Positions 15,615 through 22,534 of a DNA stretch of 28,344 nucleotides are shown here, in pieces. A program made the position numbers and the translations under genes. The notes under the pieces are model-generated. The model saw only the letters and a list, made by a program, of their open reading frames with translations, was not told the DNA's origin and did no database searches. Positions within the stretch are counted from its first letter, which is position 1. Every line of letters starts with the position of its first letter. The stretch is from an uncultured Collinsella sp. (GTDB taxonomy: Bacteria; Actinomycetota; Coriobacteriia; Coriobacteriales; Coriobacteriaceae): positions 1 through 28,344 of the forward strand of contig CABVCF010000016.1 of assembly GCA_902496775.1 (NCBI GenBank). The letters are read 5' to 3'.

Positions 15615-15666
15615 GGCGTGTCGACCGTCAGCTCCCGGCCGGCGTGTCGACCGTCAGCTCCTGAGC
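15615..15666. repeat. 26-bp-period tandem duplication that frameshifts the permease
   Basis: GGCGTGTCGACCGTCAGCTC plus C occurs at 15615-15635 and again at 15641-15661 (period 26). Because 26 is not a multiple of three, the reading frame is lost and a TGA arises at 15628. Removing one unit restores a continuous frame through the coiled coil. Confidence 0.9.
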
Positions 15667-16551
15667 GCGCGCCTTCTCGCGCTCCTCGCGGATCTTCTCG
15701 ATATTGCCTTTGACCTCGTTGATCTTTGTCGTGTAGGCATCCGAATAGGAGTTGAGGCTCTTGGCTCCCTCGACGATCACGTGGACCGCGGAGTAGGAAG
15801 AAGATGTCGCGGCGTCCTCGCTCACATAGAACTTATAGTCCGCAGTCGAAGCAGCGCGAAAGGCGTTGACTGTCGAGTCAGAGCTCACGTCGGTAGGATC
15901 GAGGACCTCGGCCGTAATGGTGTAATCGCCCGCGGCAAACTGATCCTTGGCGCTTTGGTTCGACGAGCTCGCGTCATTGGCGGCAAAACTCACCGTATCG
16001 CCGAGCTTTTTACCCGAAGCCTTCAGGAACTTCGAAGTCACCGCGACCTCATCGGCGCTCTCAGGCAAATCGCCGTTCACGAGCACTGGCTGATCGATGT
16101 TCTCCTTGGAGAGACTCTGCACGACCACGCGCTCGCGCGTGGTGCCCACGGCGGTATAGGCAGTCTCGGTATAGATGCCCTCGGCCGTCTCGACGCCGTC
16201 GACCTCTTGGATCGCAGCAAGATCGTCGCGCGTAAGGCCATAGGTCGACTGCACGTTAATGTCATAGACATTCTGCTGGTCAAAGTAGGCGTCGACCGAA
16301 TCGCACAGATCCTCGCAACCCGCCTTAAGACCGCACATCACGCTCACGCCGAGCGCGGTGATGACCACGATAGATAGGAAGCGCTTAAGACTGCCTCGGA
16401 TTGTGCGATAGATGCCACGGCGAAACACCGTCGGCACCATGTCGTTTGAGCTTTGGGCGGTGCGGTAGGTCGTAAACTCCTGGTCGCGACTCACGTGCTG
16501 CGCATCGTGGTTCTGGCTGTTTTGGCGGTCCTGGTCCATGGGCGCTACCAC
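15628..16551 (-). CDS. FtsX-like ABC permease, N-terminal fragment
   Basis: A 307-codon frame holding a polar 40-residue N-terminus, one membrane segment (about 58-77), a large extracellular domain, and a coiled coil that would continue into the downstream fragment. It ends prematurely (ELTVDTPAGS-stop) at the 26-bp duplication. The GTG at 16551 overlaps the stop of the ATPase gene (TGGTAG), typical of translational coupling; an ATG at 16539 is an alternative start. Without the downstream part no FtsX module is complete, so the fragment alone should not transport. It may be a true pseudogene, a phase-variable gene or an assembly error. Confidence 0.82.
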   Translation of the reverse strand: MVAPMDQDRQNSQNHDAQHVSRDQEFTTYRTAQSSNDMVPTVFRRGIYRTIRGSLKRFLSIVVITALGVSVMCGLKAGCEDLCDSVDAYFDQQNVYDINVQSTYGLTRDDLAAIQEVDGVETAEGIYTETAYTAVGTTRERVVVQSLSKENIDQPVLVNGDLPESADEVAVTSKFLKASGKKLGDTVSFAANDASSSNQSAKDQFAAGDYTITAEVLDPTDVSSDSTVNAFRAASTADYKFYVSEDAATSSSYSAVHVIVEGAKSLNSYSDAYTTKINEVKGNIEKIREEREKARAQELTVDTPAGS

Positions 16552-17246
16552 TCGATCGTCTCGATAGGCACGGGATTTTGCTGAACCGTCTCGCTCTCCA
16601 CGCGGCCGCTCTTAAAGCGGATCAGGCGATCGGCCATGGGCGCCAGCGCGGAGTTGTGGGTGATGATAATGACCGTAATGCCCTGCTTGCGACACGTGTC
16701 TTGTAGCAGCTGCAAGATCTGCTTGCCAGTTTTGTAGTCGAGTGCACCCGTGGGCTCGTCGCACAGAAGCAGCTTGGGATTCTTGGCCAGTGCGCGGGCG
16801 ATGGACACGCGCTGCTGCTCGCCACCCGAAAGCTGCGCCGGAAAGTTAGCAAGGCGCTCGCCCAGGCCAACCTGGCGAAGCGTTTGCTCGGCATCGAGCG
16901 AATCGGGGCAGATTTGCGCCGCGAGCTCAACGTTTTCGAGCGCCGTCAGGTTGGGGACCAGATTGTAGAACTGGAAGACAAAGCCGACGTCGGCGCGGCG
17001 ATATTCCACGAGCTGCGCCTCGTTGGCGGAGCTCACGTCGCGCCCGTCCACCGTCACGGTGCCGGAGGTCACCGTATCCATGCCGCCCAGGATGTTGAGC
17101 GCCGTGGTCTTGCCGGCACCCGAGGCGCCCAGGATAATGGCGAGCTCACCGCACTCGACCGTAAAACTCGCGCCGTCGAGCGCGTGAATGCGGGCGTCGC
17201 CCTCGCCGTATGCCTTGATGACGTCTTTGAATTCGATATAAGCCAT
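16545..17246 (-). CDS. ABC transporter ATPase (MacB/LolD-like)
   Basis: A 233-residue ATPase with Walker A GASGAGKTT (40-48), Q-loop Gln92, signature LSGGEQQR (139-146), Walker B LLLCDEP (159-165) and H-loop His197. The closest family is the MacB/LolD/FtsE type that partners FtsX-like permeases, which matches the overlapping permease gene directly downstream. The complex would sit at the cytoplasmic membrane and use ATP to drive a mechanical stroke for lipid, peptide or drug handling. The Shine-Dalgarno before the ATG at 17246 is weak (GGGA). The operon is flanked by inverted family B repeats at 13707 and 17301. Confidence 0.93.
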   Translation of the reverse strand: MAYIEFKDVIKAYGEGDARIHALDGASFTVECGELAIILGASGAGKTTALNILGGMDTVTSGTVTVDGRDVSSANEAQLVEYRRADVGFVFQFYNLVPNLTALENVELAAQICPDSLDAEQTLRQVGLGERLANFPAQLSGGEQQRVSIARALAKNPKLLLCDEPTGALDYKTGKQILQLLQDTCRKQGITVIIITHNSALAPMADRLIRFKSGRVESETVQQNPVPIETIEW

Positions 17247-17300
17247 CGATTAATTCCCATCTGGTCGGATAACTCTTTAGTATTACCCATTTCGCACCGA

Positions 17301-17335
17301 CCAAAAAGGGACAGGTTTATTTTGGCAGGTTTTAT
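17301..17335 (-). repeat. REP-like hairpin, family B copy 4 (inverted)
   Basis: The same unit as at 6188, 7395 and 13707 but in the opposite orientation (reads CCAAAAAGGGACAGGTTTAT on the plus strand). The outer arm here is CCGACC rather than CTGCC, so the hairpin is partly degraded. It lies 54 bp upstream of the ABC ATPase start. Confidence 0.8.
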
Positions 17336-17447
17336 ATGGGGAAACGGCAGCTATAGATGAGGCGCCGGGGAGGCAGAGAAATCATCGACGGGGTCAGGCC
17401 GACCGCCAAACACAACGCACGCATCTCAATCTGTCAGCCAAATCATT

Positions 17448-17477
17448 CGAACAGCTGTTCGTTTCTATGATATGATT
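17448..17477 (+). promoter_or_regulatory. LexA-type SOS box and promoter of the GyrI-like gene
   Basis: CGAACAGCTGTTCG at 17448-17461 is a perfect 14-bp palindrome matching the Gram-positive/actinobacterial LexA operator pattern CGAAC-N4-GTTCG. TATGAT hexamers at 17466-17471 and 17471-17476 directly follow and could serve as the -10 element, so LexA binding would overlap the promoter. The start codon is at 17518. Confidence 0.75.
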
Positions 17478-17517
17478 CAGCCATCTAAGCAGGCCAATAC
17501 GCAGAAAGGCGGCCAAC

Positions 17518-18156
17518 ATGGCGTTCGACTTTAAGAAGGAATGCAAGGAGCTCTACAAACCTGCAAGCAAGCCGAGTATCGTAACTGTCCCGCCTATGAG
17601 CTACGTTGCCGTTCGCGGAAAGGGCAACCCAAATATCGAAGGTGGCGAGTATCAAAACGCCCTGCCGCTACTTTACGGCATCGCCTATACCGTCAAGATG
17701 TCGAAGAAAGGCTCAAGGAGTATCGAGGGCTATTTCGACTTTGTGGTACCGCCGCTCGAGGGTTTCTGGTGGCAAGAGTCCCCGAGCGGCGACATCGATT
17801 ATGTACGCAAGGACGATTTCAACTTTATCTCGTGCATCCGCCTGCCCGATTTCGTCACCCGAGATGACTTTGACTGGGCGGTCGCGGAAGCCACGGCCAA
17901 AAAGAAACTGGACTTTTCCGCCGTCGAACTGCTTAAAGTTGACGAGGGCCTCTGCGTTCAATGCATGCACACCGGGCCCTACGACAACGAGCCGGCAACC
18001 GTAGACGCCATGCATGAATATGCGACCGAGCAGGGCTATGTCCCCGACTTCTCAGACACCCGTTTGCATCACGAAATCTATCTCTCCGATCCACGCAAAT
18101 GTGCACCGGAGAAACTTAAGACTGTGGTTCGTCATCCTATCAAGCGCGCTGAATAG
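17518..18156 (+). CDS. GyrI-like small-molecule-binding protein
   Basis: A 212-residue soluble protein resembling the GyrI-like (SHS2/BacR-type) domain proteins of COG4832. Characteristic features are PPMSYVAVRGKGNP (25-38), a central FDFVVPPLEGFWW strand pair, and CMHTGPYDNEPAT near residues 148-160. Members bind hydrophobic or cationic small molecules, and E. coli GyrI (SbmC) protects DNA gyrase from toxins. AGAAAGGCGG precedes the ATG at 17518. The upstream LexA-like palindrome suggests SOS induction, parallel to sbmC in E. coli, which would fit a role in genotoxic stress; that link is inferred. No obvious truncation. Confidence 0.88.
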   Translation: MAFDFKKECKELYKPASKPSIVTVPPMSYVAVRGKGNPNIEGGEYQNALPLLYGIAYTVKMSKKGSRSIEGYFDFVVPPLEGFWWQESPSGDIDYVRKDDFNFISCIRLPDFVTRDDFDWAVAEATAKKKLDFSAVELLKVDEGLCVQCMHTGPYDNEPATVDAMHEYATEQGYVPDFSDTRLHHEIYLSDPRKCAPEKLKTVVRHPIKRAE

Positions 18157-18229
18157 CGTGGGGCGTCATTTCACGCGCTAGGTTTTAAGCCAGCCAACCA
18201 GCCGCCTCCTAGGCCGTCCGGTAATAATC

Positions 18230-18313
18230 TTGACGCGGCCCGTCGCATCTTATAAGTTAGTTTTGCTAAAGCTGGAAAGCCTCTCAACGATGCGCAACTC
18301 CAGCTCTTTTTCT
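18230..18313 (+). promoter_or_regulatory. Candidate promoter and hairpin terminator in the CLC leader
   Basis: TTGACG (18230-18235) and TATAAG (18251-18256) are spaced 15 bp, slightly short. A hairpin follows, AGCTGGA (18270-18276) with TCCAGCT (18299-18305), then CTTTTTCT, ending 14 bp before the start codon. It may be simply the terminator of the GyrI-like gene, or a leader attenuator of the CLC gene. I looked for a fluoride (crcB) riboswitch here and did not see one. Confidence 0.45.
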
Positions 18314-18326
18314 ATCAAGAGAGCAA

Positions 18327-19091
18327 GTGTCGGAAAGCAAAATGTCAGAAAGCAGCGCTTCGAGCAGAATCAAACGCCTGGTCAGCACCTATAGCGGCCT
18401 CGTGCTTATGGGTGCTGTCGGAATCCCTATTGGCATCATCGTCGGCGCCATTTGTGCCCTCTTTGGTCGCGTGCTCCTGGTGATCGGTGCCTTCCGCGAC
18501 GAGCACATCACCCTGCTCCTCCCCTTCCTCGCCCTCATGGGCTTGGCCATCGTATTTGCCTACCGCACATGGGGCAAAGGCACCGACCGCGGCATGAGCT
18601 TAGTATTCGACGTAGGTCACGGACGCGAGGACGCCATCTCCCCGCGTTTGGTGCCGCTCATTATGCTGAGCACGTGGGGGACGCACCTCTTTGGCGGCAG
18701 TGCGGGACGCGAGGGCGTGGCCGTGCAGATCGGTGCAACCGTCTCACACTGGATCGGCCGGCGTCTACCATTCCGAGACCCCGGCAACACGTTTTTGCTT
18801 ATCGGCATGGCTGCGGGCTTCGCCGGACTCTTTCAAACGCCACTCGCCGCCACGGTCTTTGCTATCGAAGTACTGATCGCAGGACGCATGGAATACCGCG
18901 CGCTGTTCCCCGCGCTTACGGCCTCACTTGCCGCAAATATGACCTCCGGCGCCCTGGAGCTCGAGAAGTTCGAGGTCGCCGTTACCGCCTCGTATGCGCT
19001 CGACCTCCCCGGTCTTGGACGGCTTGCGGTGTTGGGCATCGCGTTTGGCATGGTAGGCGGCGCCTTTGCCTGGTGCCTTGCCCACGCCTAG
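18327..19091 (+). CDS. CLC-type transporter, N-terminal fragment (probably CLC-F fluoride exporter)
   Basis: A 254-codon frame encoding the first half of a CLC channel/antiporter at the cytoplasmic membrane. HLFGGSAGREGVAVQIG (120-136) contains the gating glutamate E129 in GREGV. In ordinary Cl-/H+ CLCs this reads GREGP, whereas GREG(T/V) with GGE-VP later is typical of the fluoride-specific CLC-F clade. It ends at an in-frame TAG (19089-19091) after ...WCLAHA, and coding potential continues in the same frame without a shift, so one nonsense change splits the gene. The start is uncertain: GTG at 18327 or ATG at 18342. As drawn, both halves are likely non-functional separately. Confidence 0.82.
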   Translation: MSESKMSESSASSRIKRLVSTYSGLVLMGAVGIPIGIIVGAICALFGRVLLVIGAFRDEHITLLLPFLALMGLAIVFAYRTWGKGTDRGMSLVFDVGHGREDAISPRLVPLIMLSTWGTHLFGGSAGREGVAVQIGATVSHWIGRRLPFRDPGNTFLLIGMAAGFAGLFQTPLAATVFAIEVLIAGRMEYRALFPALTASLAANMTSGALELEKFEVAVTASYALDLPGLGRLAVLGIAFGMVGGAFAWCLAHA

Positions 19092-19124
19092 ACCCTTGCG
19101 GCGCGGCTGCTCCCCAACCCTTAT

Positions 19125-19577
19125 ATGCGCATTGCCGTTATGGGCCTTGCGCTGTCGGCGATTCCGTTCGTGCTGTGGCAGGGGCGATACTGCGGCCTTG
19201 GCACCAACCTGATATCGGCGGCGCTCGACGGTGACGGCAAGGTCGCCATCATGCCTTGGGACTGGGCACTCAAATTCGCACTCACCATTACCACGCTTGC
19301 CGCAGGATATCAGGGTGGCGAGGTGACGCCGTTGTTTTCCATCGGAGCCAGCCTGGGTGTCGTACTCGCCGGGATTCTCGGCATGCCCATCGAGCTTTGC
19401 GCCGCGCTGGGCTACGCAGCCGTCTTTGGCAGCGCCACCAATACGCTGCTCGCGCCGATCCTCATTGGCTGCGAGGTCTTCGGTTTCAGTAATCTGCCGA
19501 TGTTCTTTATTGTCTGCGTCGTGGCTTACCTGTTCAACATGGATAAGTCGATCTACGCCCTGCAAGAGCGAGCGTAG
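19125..19577 (+). CDS. CLC-type transporter, C-terminal fragment
   Basis: A 150-codon frame, in register with the preceding fragment (open from 19092), containing the third selectivity motif YQGGEVTPLFSIGASLG (the counterpart of GxFxP) and the last helices with SATNTLLAPILIG. It needs the upstream half to form a pore. The ATG at 19125 lacks a convincing ribosome binding site, which supports the view that it is the tail of a broken gene rather than an independent one. Restored, the protein would be about 416 residues, normal for a short prokaryotic CLC lacking CBS domains. Confidence 0.82.
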   Translation: MRIAVMGLALSAIPFVLWQGRYCGLGTNLISAALDGDGKVAIMPWDWALKFALTITTLAAGYQGGEVTPLFSIGASLGVVLAGILGMPIELCAALGYAAVFGSATNTLLAPILIGCEVFGFSNLPMFFIVCVVAYLFNMDKSIYALQERA

Positions 19578-19604
19578 AAAGATGTCCAAGCAGGTGGTCT
19601 CAAC

Positions 19605-19683
19605 CGGAAACGGCGTCCCACTCTGAGGCTGTATTCCGGGACACGGTTTCCGCTTGGAACGCCATTCGGAAAGCGTGTCCCGT
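19605..19683. repeat. Three-armed palindromic repeat
   Basis: CGGAAACGGCGTCCCA (19605-19620), CGGGACACGGTTTCCG (19637-19652) and CGGAAAGCGTGTCCCG (near 19667-19682) can pair arm 1 with arm 2 or arm 2 with arm 3. The latter match at 15 of 16 positions. It lies between the convergent CLC and methyltransferase genes, fitting a REP/BIME-like unit or bidirectional terminator. Confidence 0.6.
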
Positions 19684-19721
19684 TCTTTCACGGCGTCTTG
19701 GCCATGCAAAGTGCCCTGGCG

Positions 19722-20300
19722 TTATTCCTCGTACGCGCCCTCAAGCCGGAGCAGCCATTCCTTGCGGTCGAGGCCGCCGGCATATCCGTTGAGCGAACCA
19801 TCGGCGGCAACCACGCGATGGCACGGCACAATAATCGAAATGGGATTACGCGCGACCGCGGCCCCCACGGCACGGGGAGACACAACGGGTGCTTCGTTTC
19901 CCGGTAAACGATGTCGAGCCGCAACACGCTGGGCAATCTCGCCATACGTGGCGACCTCGCCACGCGGAATGGAAAGCAGCTCGTACCAAACTTCACGCTG
20001 AAACGCCGTGCCAATCAAATGTAACGGCGGCGTAAACCGAGGTTCCTGCCCTGCAAAATAAGCATTCAGCCAAGCCCAGGAACGCTCAAGCACCGAAGAC
20101 GCCGCACCATTTGCCGGACTCACCGACGACATGCCGCCAGCACCAGAAACTGCATCGGCGCCTTCAACATGTTCGGGATCTTCTTTGAGAAGCGTGGAGC
20201 CAAAGTGCTCCTGCCCCTCAAACCAAAGCCCCGTCAGACCGCGGCCATCAGCGGCAAGCAAGATTTCGCCCAAAGGCGAAGCAAACGTCGTCGTGACCAC
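19722..20300 (-). CDS. ogt: Methylated-DNA--protein-cysteine S-methyltransferase
   Basis: A 192-residue DNA repair protein that transfers the alkyl group from O6-methylguanine to its own cysteine. The active-site motif is IIVPCHRV with acceptor Cys160, preceded by the recognition HTH (RAVGAAVARNP, 143-153) and followed by the Gly-rich YAGGLDRK. The GTG start at 20300 has AAAGGAG six bases upstream. It is monocistronic. No SOS box is visible upstream; instead two covarying hairpins occupy 20379-20460. Whether to call it ogt or ada-like ogt is a naming choice; no Ada N-terminal domain is present. Confidence 0.95.
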   Translation of the reverse strand: MVTTTFASPLGEILLAADGRGLTGLWFEGQEHFGSTLLKEDPEHVEGADAVSGAGGMSSVSPANGAASSVLERSWAWLNAYFAGQEPRFTPPLHLIGTAFQREVWYELLSIPRGEVATYGEIAQRVAARHRLPGNEAPVVSPRAVGAAVARNPISIIVPCHRVVAADGSLNGYAGGLDRKEWLLRLEGAYEE

Positions 20301-20378
20301 CAGCGGCTCCTTTCAAAACTCCGCAACATAATACCGCGAATTGTGCAGACAACCCCAATCGACCCCAAAGTCACCCAA

Positions 20379-20460
20379 GGCAGCAGGCGCGAACGCGCCG
20401 CAGCTGCCGGCCGCGCTCCACAGTCCCCCAAGGCGGCAGGCGCGAAGCGCCGAGGCCGCC
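20379..20460 (-). repeat. Two tandem GC-rich hairpins with compensatory changes
   Basis: Copy 1 (20379-20408): GGCAGC-A-GGCGCG-AA-CGCGCC-GCA-GCTGCC. Copy 2 (20432-20460): GGCGGC-A-GGCGC-GAA-GCGCC-GAG-GCCGCC. The units repeat at 53-bp spacing. Arms of the outer stem differ by paired A to G and T to C changes, evidence of selection on structure or of hairpin copying. They lie 80-160 bp upstream of the ogt start, so they may be in its leader or belong to a repeat family. The rest of 20301-20560 shows no gene. Confidence 0.6.
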
Positions 20461-20560
20461 GCCGGGACCAGGGCCCGCAACAGCCACGTGCTCCCATCAG
20501 CCCAGCGGCCCCAACCAACAACGGCCCCATCGCAGGCCGCTCGTAACAGCGTCACCGCAG

Positions 20561-20688
20561 GCGGGGGCCGGGCTTAGTTTTCAGAACACTCCGCAGACCA
20601 GTGTGGCGCCTTGTCCGCGGCTCCGAAAGAGCAGGACAAGGCGCCACACATGGTCGAGGACGTTCTGAAAACTAAGCCCGGCCCCCGC
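20561..20688. repeat. Long 128-bp hairpin downstream of asd
   Basis: Outer arms of 27 bp at 20561-20587 and 20662-20688 are perfect (GCGGGGGCCGGGCTTAGTTT on the left). Inner arms of 16 bp at 20601-20616 and 20634-20649 (GTGTGGCGCCTTGTCC) are also perfect, with a 17-nt loop. Together they make a near-continuous stem. It ends 13 bp from the asd stop and would terminate or stabilise that transcript. Confidence 0.85.
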
Positions 20689-20701
20689 CGGACAGGTCAC
20701 A

Positions 20702-21727
20702 CTACTCGCAGAGCAGCTTAGCGATCTGGACGGCGTTGGTTGCCGCGCCCTTACGGATTTGGTCGCCGCAGCACCAGAAGGTGATGCCGCGCGCAGCCTC
20801 GGGGTTCGAGATGTCGCGGCGCACGCGGCCGACCCAAATCAGGTCCTGGTCGGAGGTGTCCATCGGCATGGGGAAGCGGTCGTGTGCATCCTCGGCAGCC
20901 ATATCGTCAACCAGCTTGACGCCGGGAGCGGCAGCCAGCGCAGCACGGGCCTCTTCCACCGTAATATCGCGCTCAAACTCGAGCGTAATGCTCTCGGAGT
21001 GCGAACGCAGCACGGGCACGCGCACGCAGGTGCAGTTCACGCGCAGCTCGGGCAGGTGCATGATCTTGCGGCCCTCGTTTTGCAGCTTCATCTCCTCGGA
21101 GGTAAAGCCCTCTTCCTTGACGCCGCCAATTTGCGGAATCAGGTTGCTCGCCAGCTGGGCGGCAAACGCGCGCGGCTCGGGAATCTCCTCGCCACGGCCC
21201 AGGGCGGCCAGCTGAGCCTCGAGTTCGGCCATGCCGGGAGCGCCGGCACCCGAAGCCGCCTGGTACGTCGAGACGATCATGCGCTTCACACCAGCGAGCT
21301 GATGCAGCGGCCACGTGGGAACCAGGCCGATAATGGTCGCGCAGTTGGGGTTGGCGATAAGGCCGTGATGCCACTTGATGTCGTCGGCATTGATCTCGGG
21401 CACAACCAGCGGCACCTCGGGATCCATGCGGAAGGCATGGCTGTTGTCGACCACGACGGCGCCGCGCTTGACGGCCTCGGGCAGCAGTTCCTTCGCGATA
21501 TCGTCGCCAGCGGCTCCGAGCACAATGTCGCAGCCCTCAAAGGCCTCAGGGCAAGCCTCTTCAATCACGATCTGCTCGCCGCGGAACTCGACGGTCTTGC
21601 CCGCAGAACGCGCGCTCGCCAGCAGCTTAAGCTTGTCGACCGGAAACTCCTGCTCGTTGAGGCACTCGAGCATCTGGGTGCCCACGGCTCCCGTCGCGCC
21701 CAAAATAGCAACCGTGTACTGTTTCAT
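20702..21727 (-). CDS. asd: Aspartate-semialdehyde dehydrogenase
   Basis: A 341-residue cytoplasmic enzyme that reduces aspartyl phosphate to aspartate 4-semialdehyde with NADPH, at the branch point of lysine, methionine and threonine synthesis. Visible motifs: N-terminal nucleotide loop GATGAVG (10-16), catalytic Cys129 in NPNCATI, and SGAGAPG (159-165). The phosphate-binding arginine and catalytic histidine lie in VRVPVLRSHSES. The start at 21727 has AAAGGGGGAAG just upstream; the longer in-frame reading to 21814 lacks one. It lies downstream of lysC on the same strand, separated by 174 bp that contain a hairpin, and is followed by the 128-bp hairpin. Confidence 0.95.
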   Translation of the reverse strand: MKQYTVAILGATGAVGTQMLECLNEQEFPVDKLKLLASARSAGKTVEFRGEQIVIEEACPEAFEGCDIVLGAAGDDIAKELLPEAVKRGAVVVDNSHAFRMDPEVPLVVPEINADDIKWHHGLIANPNCATIIGLVPTWPLHQLAGVKRMIVSTYQAASGAGAPGMAELEAQLAALGRGEEIPEPRAFAAQLASNLIPQIGGVKEEGFTSEEMKLQNEGRKIMHLPELRVNCTCVRVPVLRSHSESITLEFERDITVEEARAALAAAPGVKLVDDMAAEDAHDRFPMPMDTSDQDLIWVGRVRRDISNPEAARGITFWCCGDQIRKGAATNAVQIAKLLCE

Positions 21728-21801
21728 GCTTCCCCCTTTAAAGGTTTTGGCTTTTGCCCGCACGCCGAGCAGGCTGATTATTGTTGCCAGTGTATACAAG
21801 A

Positions 21802-21828
21802 ACGGGGCGGGCACGAAACCCGCCCCGT
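21802..21828 (-). terminator. Hairpin between lysC and asd
   Basis: ACGGGGCGGG (21802-21811) pairs with CCCGCCCCGT (21819-21828) across a seven-nt loop. In the direction of transcription it is followed by TCTTGT, a weak T-run. It may separate lysC and asd transcription or cause partial read-through. Confidence 0.55.
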
Positions 21829-21901
21829 CGAAACGAAACCGAAACGAAACGCCCCGCCGTAGATTTTTGGCACTTGTCCCAAAAATGCACCGGGACGGCA
21901 G

Positions 21902-22423
21902 CTACTTGCGGAGCGCGGCCAGGGCGGGATCGACCGGTGCGGGGACCTCCAGGTCGGAGACCTTCACAATGCCGTTCTCATCGGAGAAGGCACGATAGAT
22001 GGTCTGAATCGCCAGATCAAAGTCCTTCTCCTCCACACCGATGATGATGTTAATCTCGTCGCAGCTCTGCGAAATCATGCGCACGCTCACGCCGGCCTGG
22101 CCAAGCATGCCAAACAGATGGCCCGAGATGCCCGCGCGACCGCGCAGGTTACGGCCAACGGTCGCAATGAGCGCCAAGCCCTCGACAACCTCGATCTCGA
22201 GCGGCTCGACCTCCTGCTGAATGTCGCCCACGAGCGAGTACAGCGAATCGTGAACGTCCTGCTCCTGCACCACGGCGCCAAAGCGGTCGACACCGGTGGG
22301 CATGTGCTCGACGGAAACGTCATAACGCTCGAACACCGAAAGCGCACGGCGCATAAAGCCAACACGGGGCTTGGTGCGGTCGCGGGCGACGTTGATGGCG
22401 ACAAAGCCGCGCTTGCCGGTCAC
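21902..22423 (-). CDS. lysC: Aspartate kinase, C-terminal (ACT) fragment
   Basis: A 173-codon frame from an internal GTG at 22423 to 21902, holding the tandem ACT domains of aspartate kinase (GRNLRGRAGISGHLFGMLG and VSVRMISQSCDEINI are characteristic). These bind lysine and/or threonine for feedback inhibition. It directly continues the catalytic fragment at the point where a 64-bp tandem duplication shifts the frame, so this is one gene broken in this sequence. An internal start of this kind is known in B. subtilis aspartokinase II, where a beta subunit is made from the ACT part. However, no strong ribosome binding site is visible here, so that is only a possibility. Confidence 0.8.
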   Translation of the reverse strand: MTGKRGFVAINVARDRTKPRVGFMRRALSVFERYDVSVEHMPTGVDRFGAVVQEQDVHDSLYSLVGDIQQEVEPLEIEVVEGLALIATVGRNLRGRAGISGHLFGMLGQAGVSVRMISQSCDEINIIIGVEEKDFDLAIQTIYRAFSDENGIVKVSDLEVPAPVDPALAALRK

Positions 22424-22534
22424 GCCGGTAATGATGGGCTCCGCCTCGCCCTCATCAGCCGTCTCGCTAACCGCGCTTGCCGGTCACGCCGGTAATGATG
22501 GGCTCTGCCTCGCCCTCGTCAGCCGTCTCGCTAA
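22407..22534. repeat. lysC: 64-bp tandem duplication inside lysC
   Basis: The two units are 22407-22470 and 22471-22534. They differ at two positions (22442 versus 22506, 22454 versus 22518), both synonymous in the aspartate kinase reading. Since 64 is not a multiple of three, the frame breaks. Deleting one unit restores an uninterrupted lysC. Confidence 0.92.

Noticed and set aside
18157..18326. Fluoride (crcB) riboswitch before the CLC gene
   Set aside because: I looked for the characteristic GGNGAUG-CUGAUG-CUCC pattern and did not find it; only a simple hairpin with T-run is present.
19089..19091. TAG in the CLC gene as recoded amino acid (pyrrolysine or suppressor)
   Set aside because: No sign of amber recoding; other genes end in TAG normally (asd, map, the dehydrogenase), so a nonsense change or sequence error is simpler.
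20341..20577. Small proline/arginine-rich ORFs between ogt and asd
   Set aside because: They translate the tandem GC hairpins and long palindrome; no start signal and low-complexity sequence.
20759..21862. Long open frame (367 codons) antisense to asd
   Set aside because: asd on the minus strand has all catalytic motifs; the antisense frame shows none.
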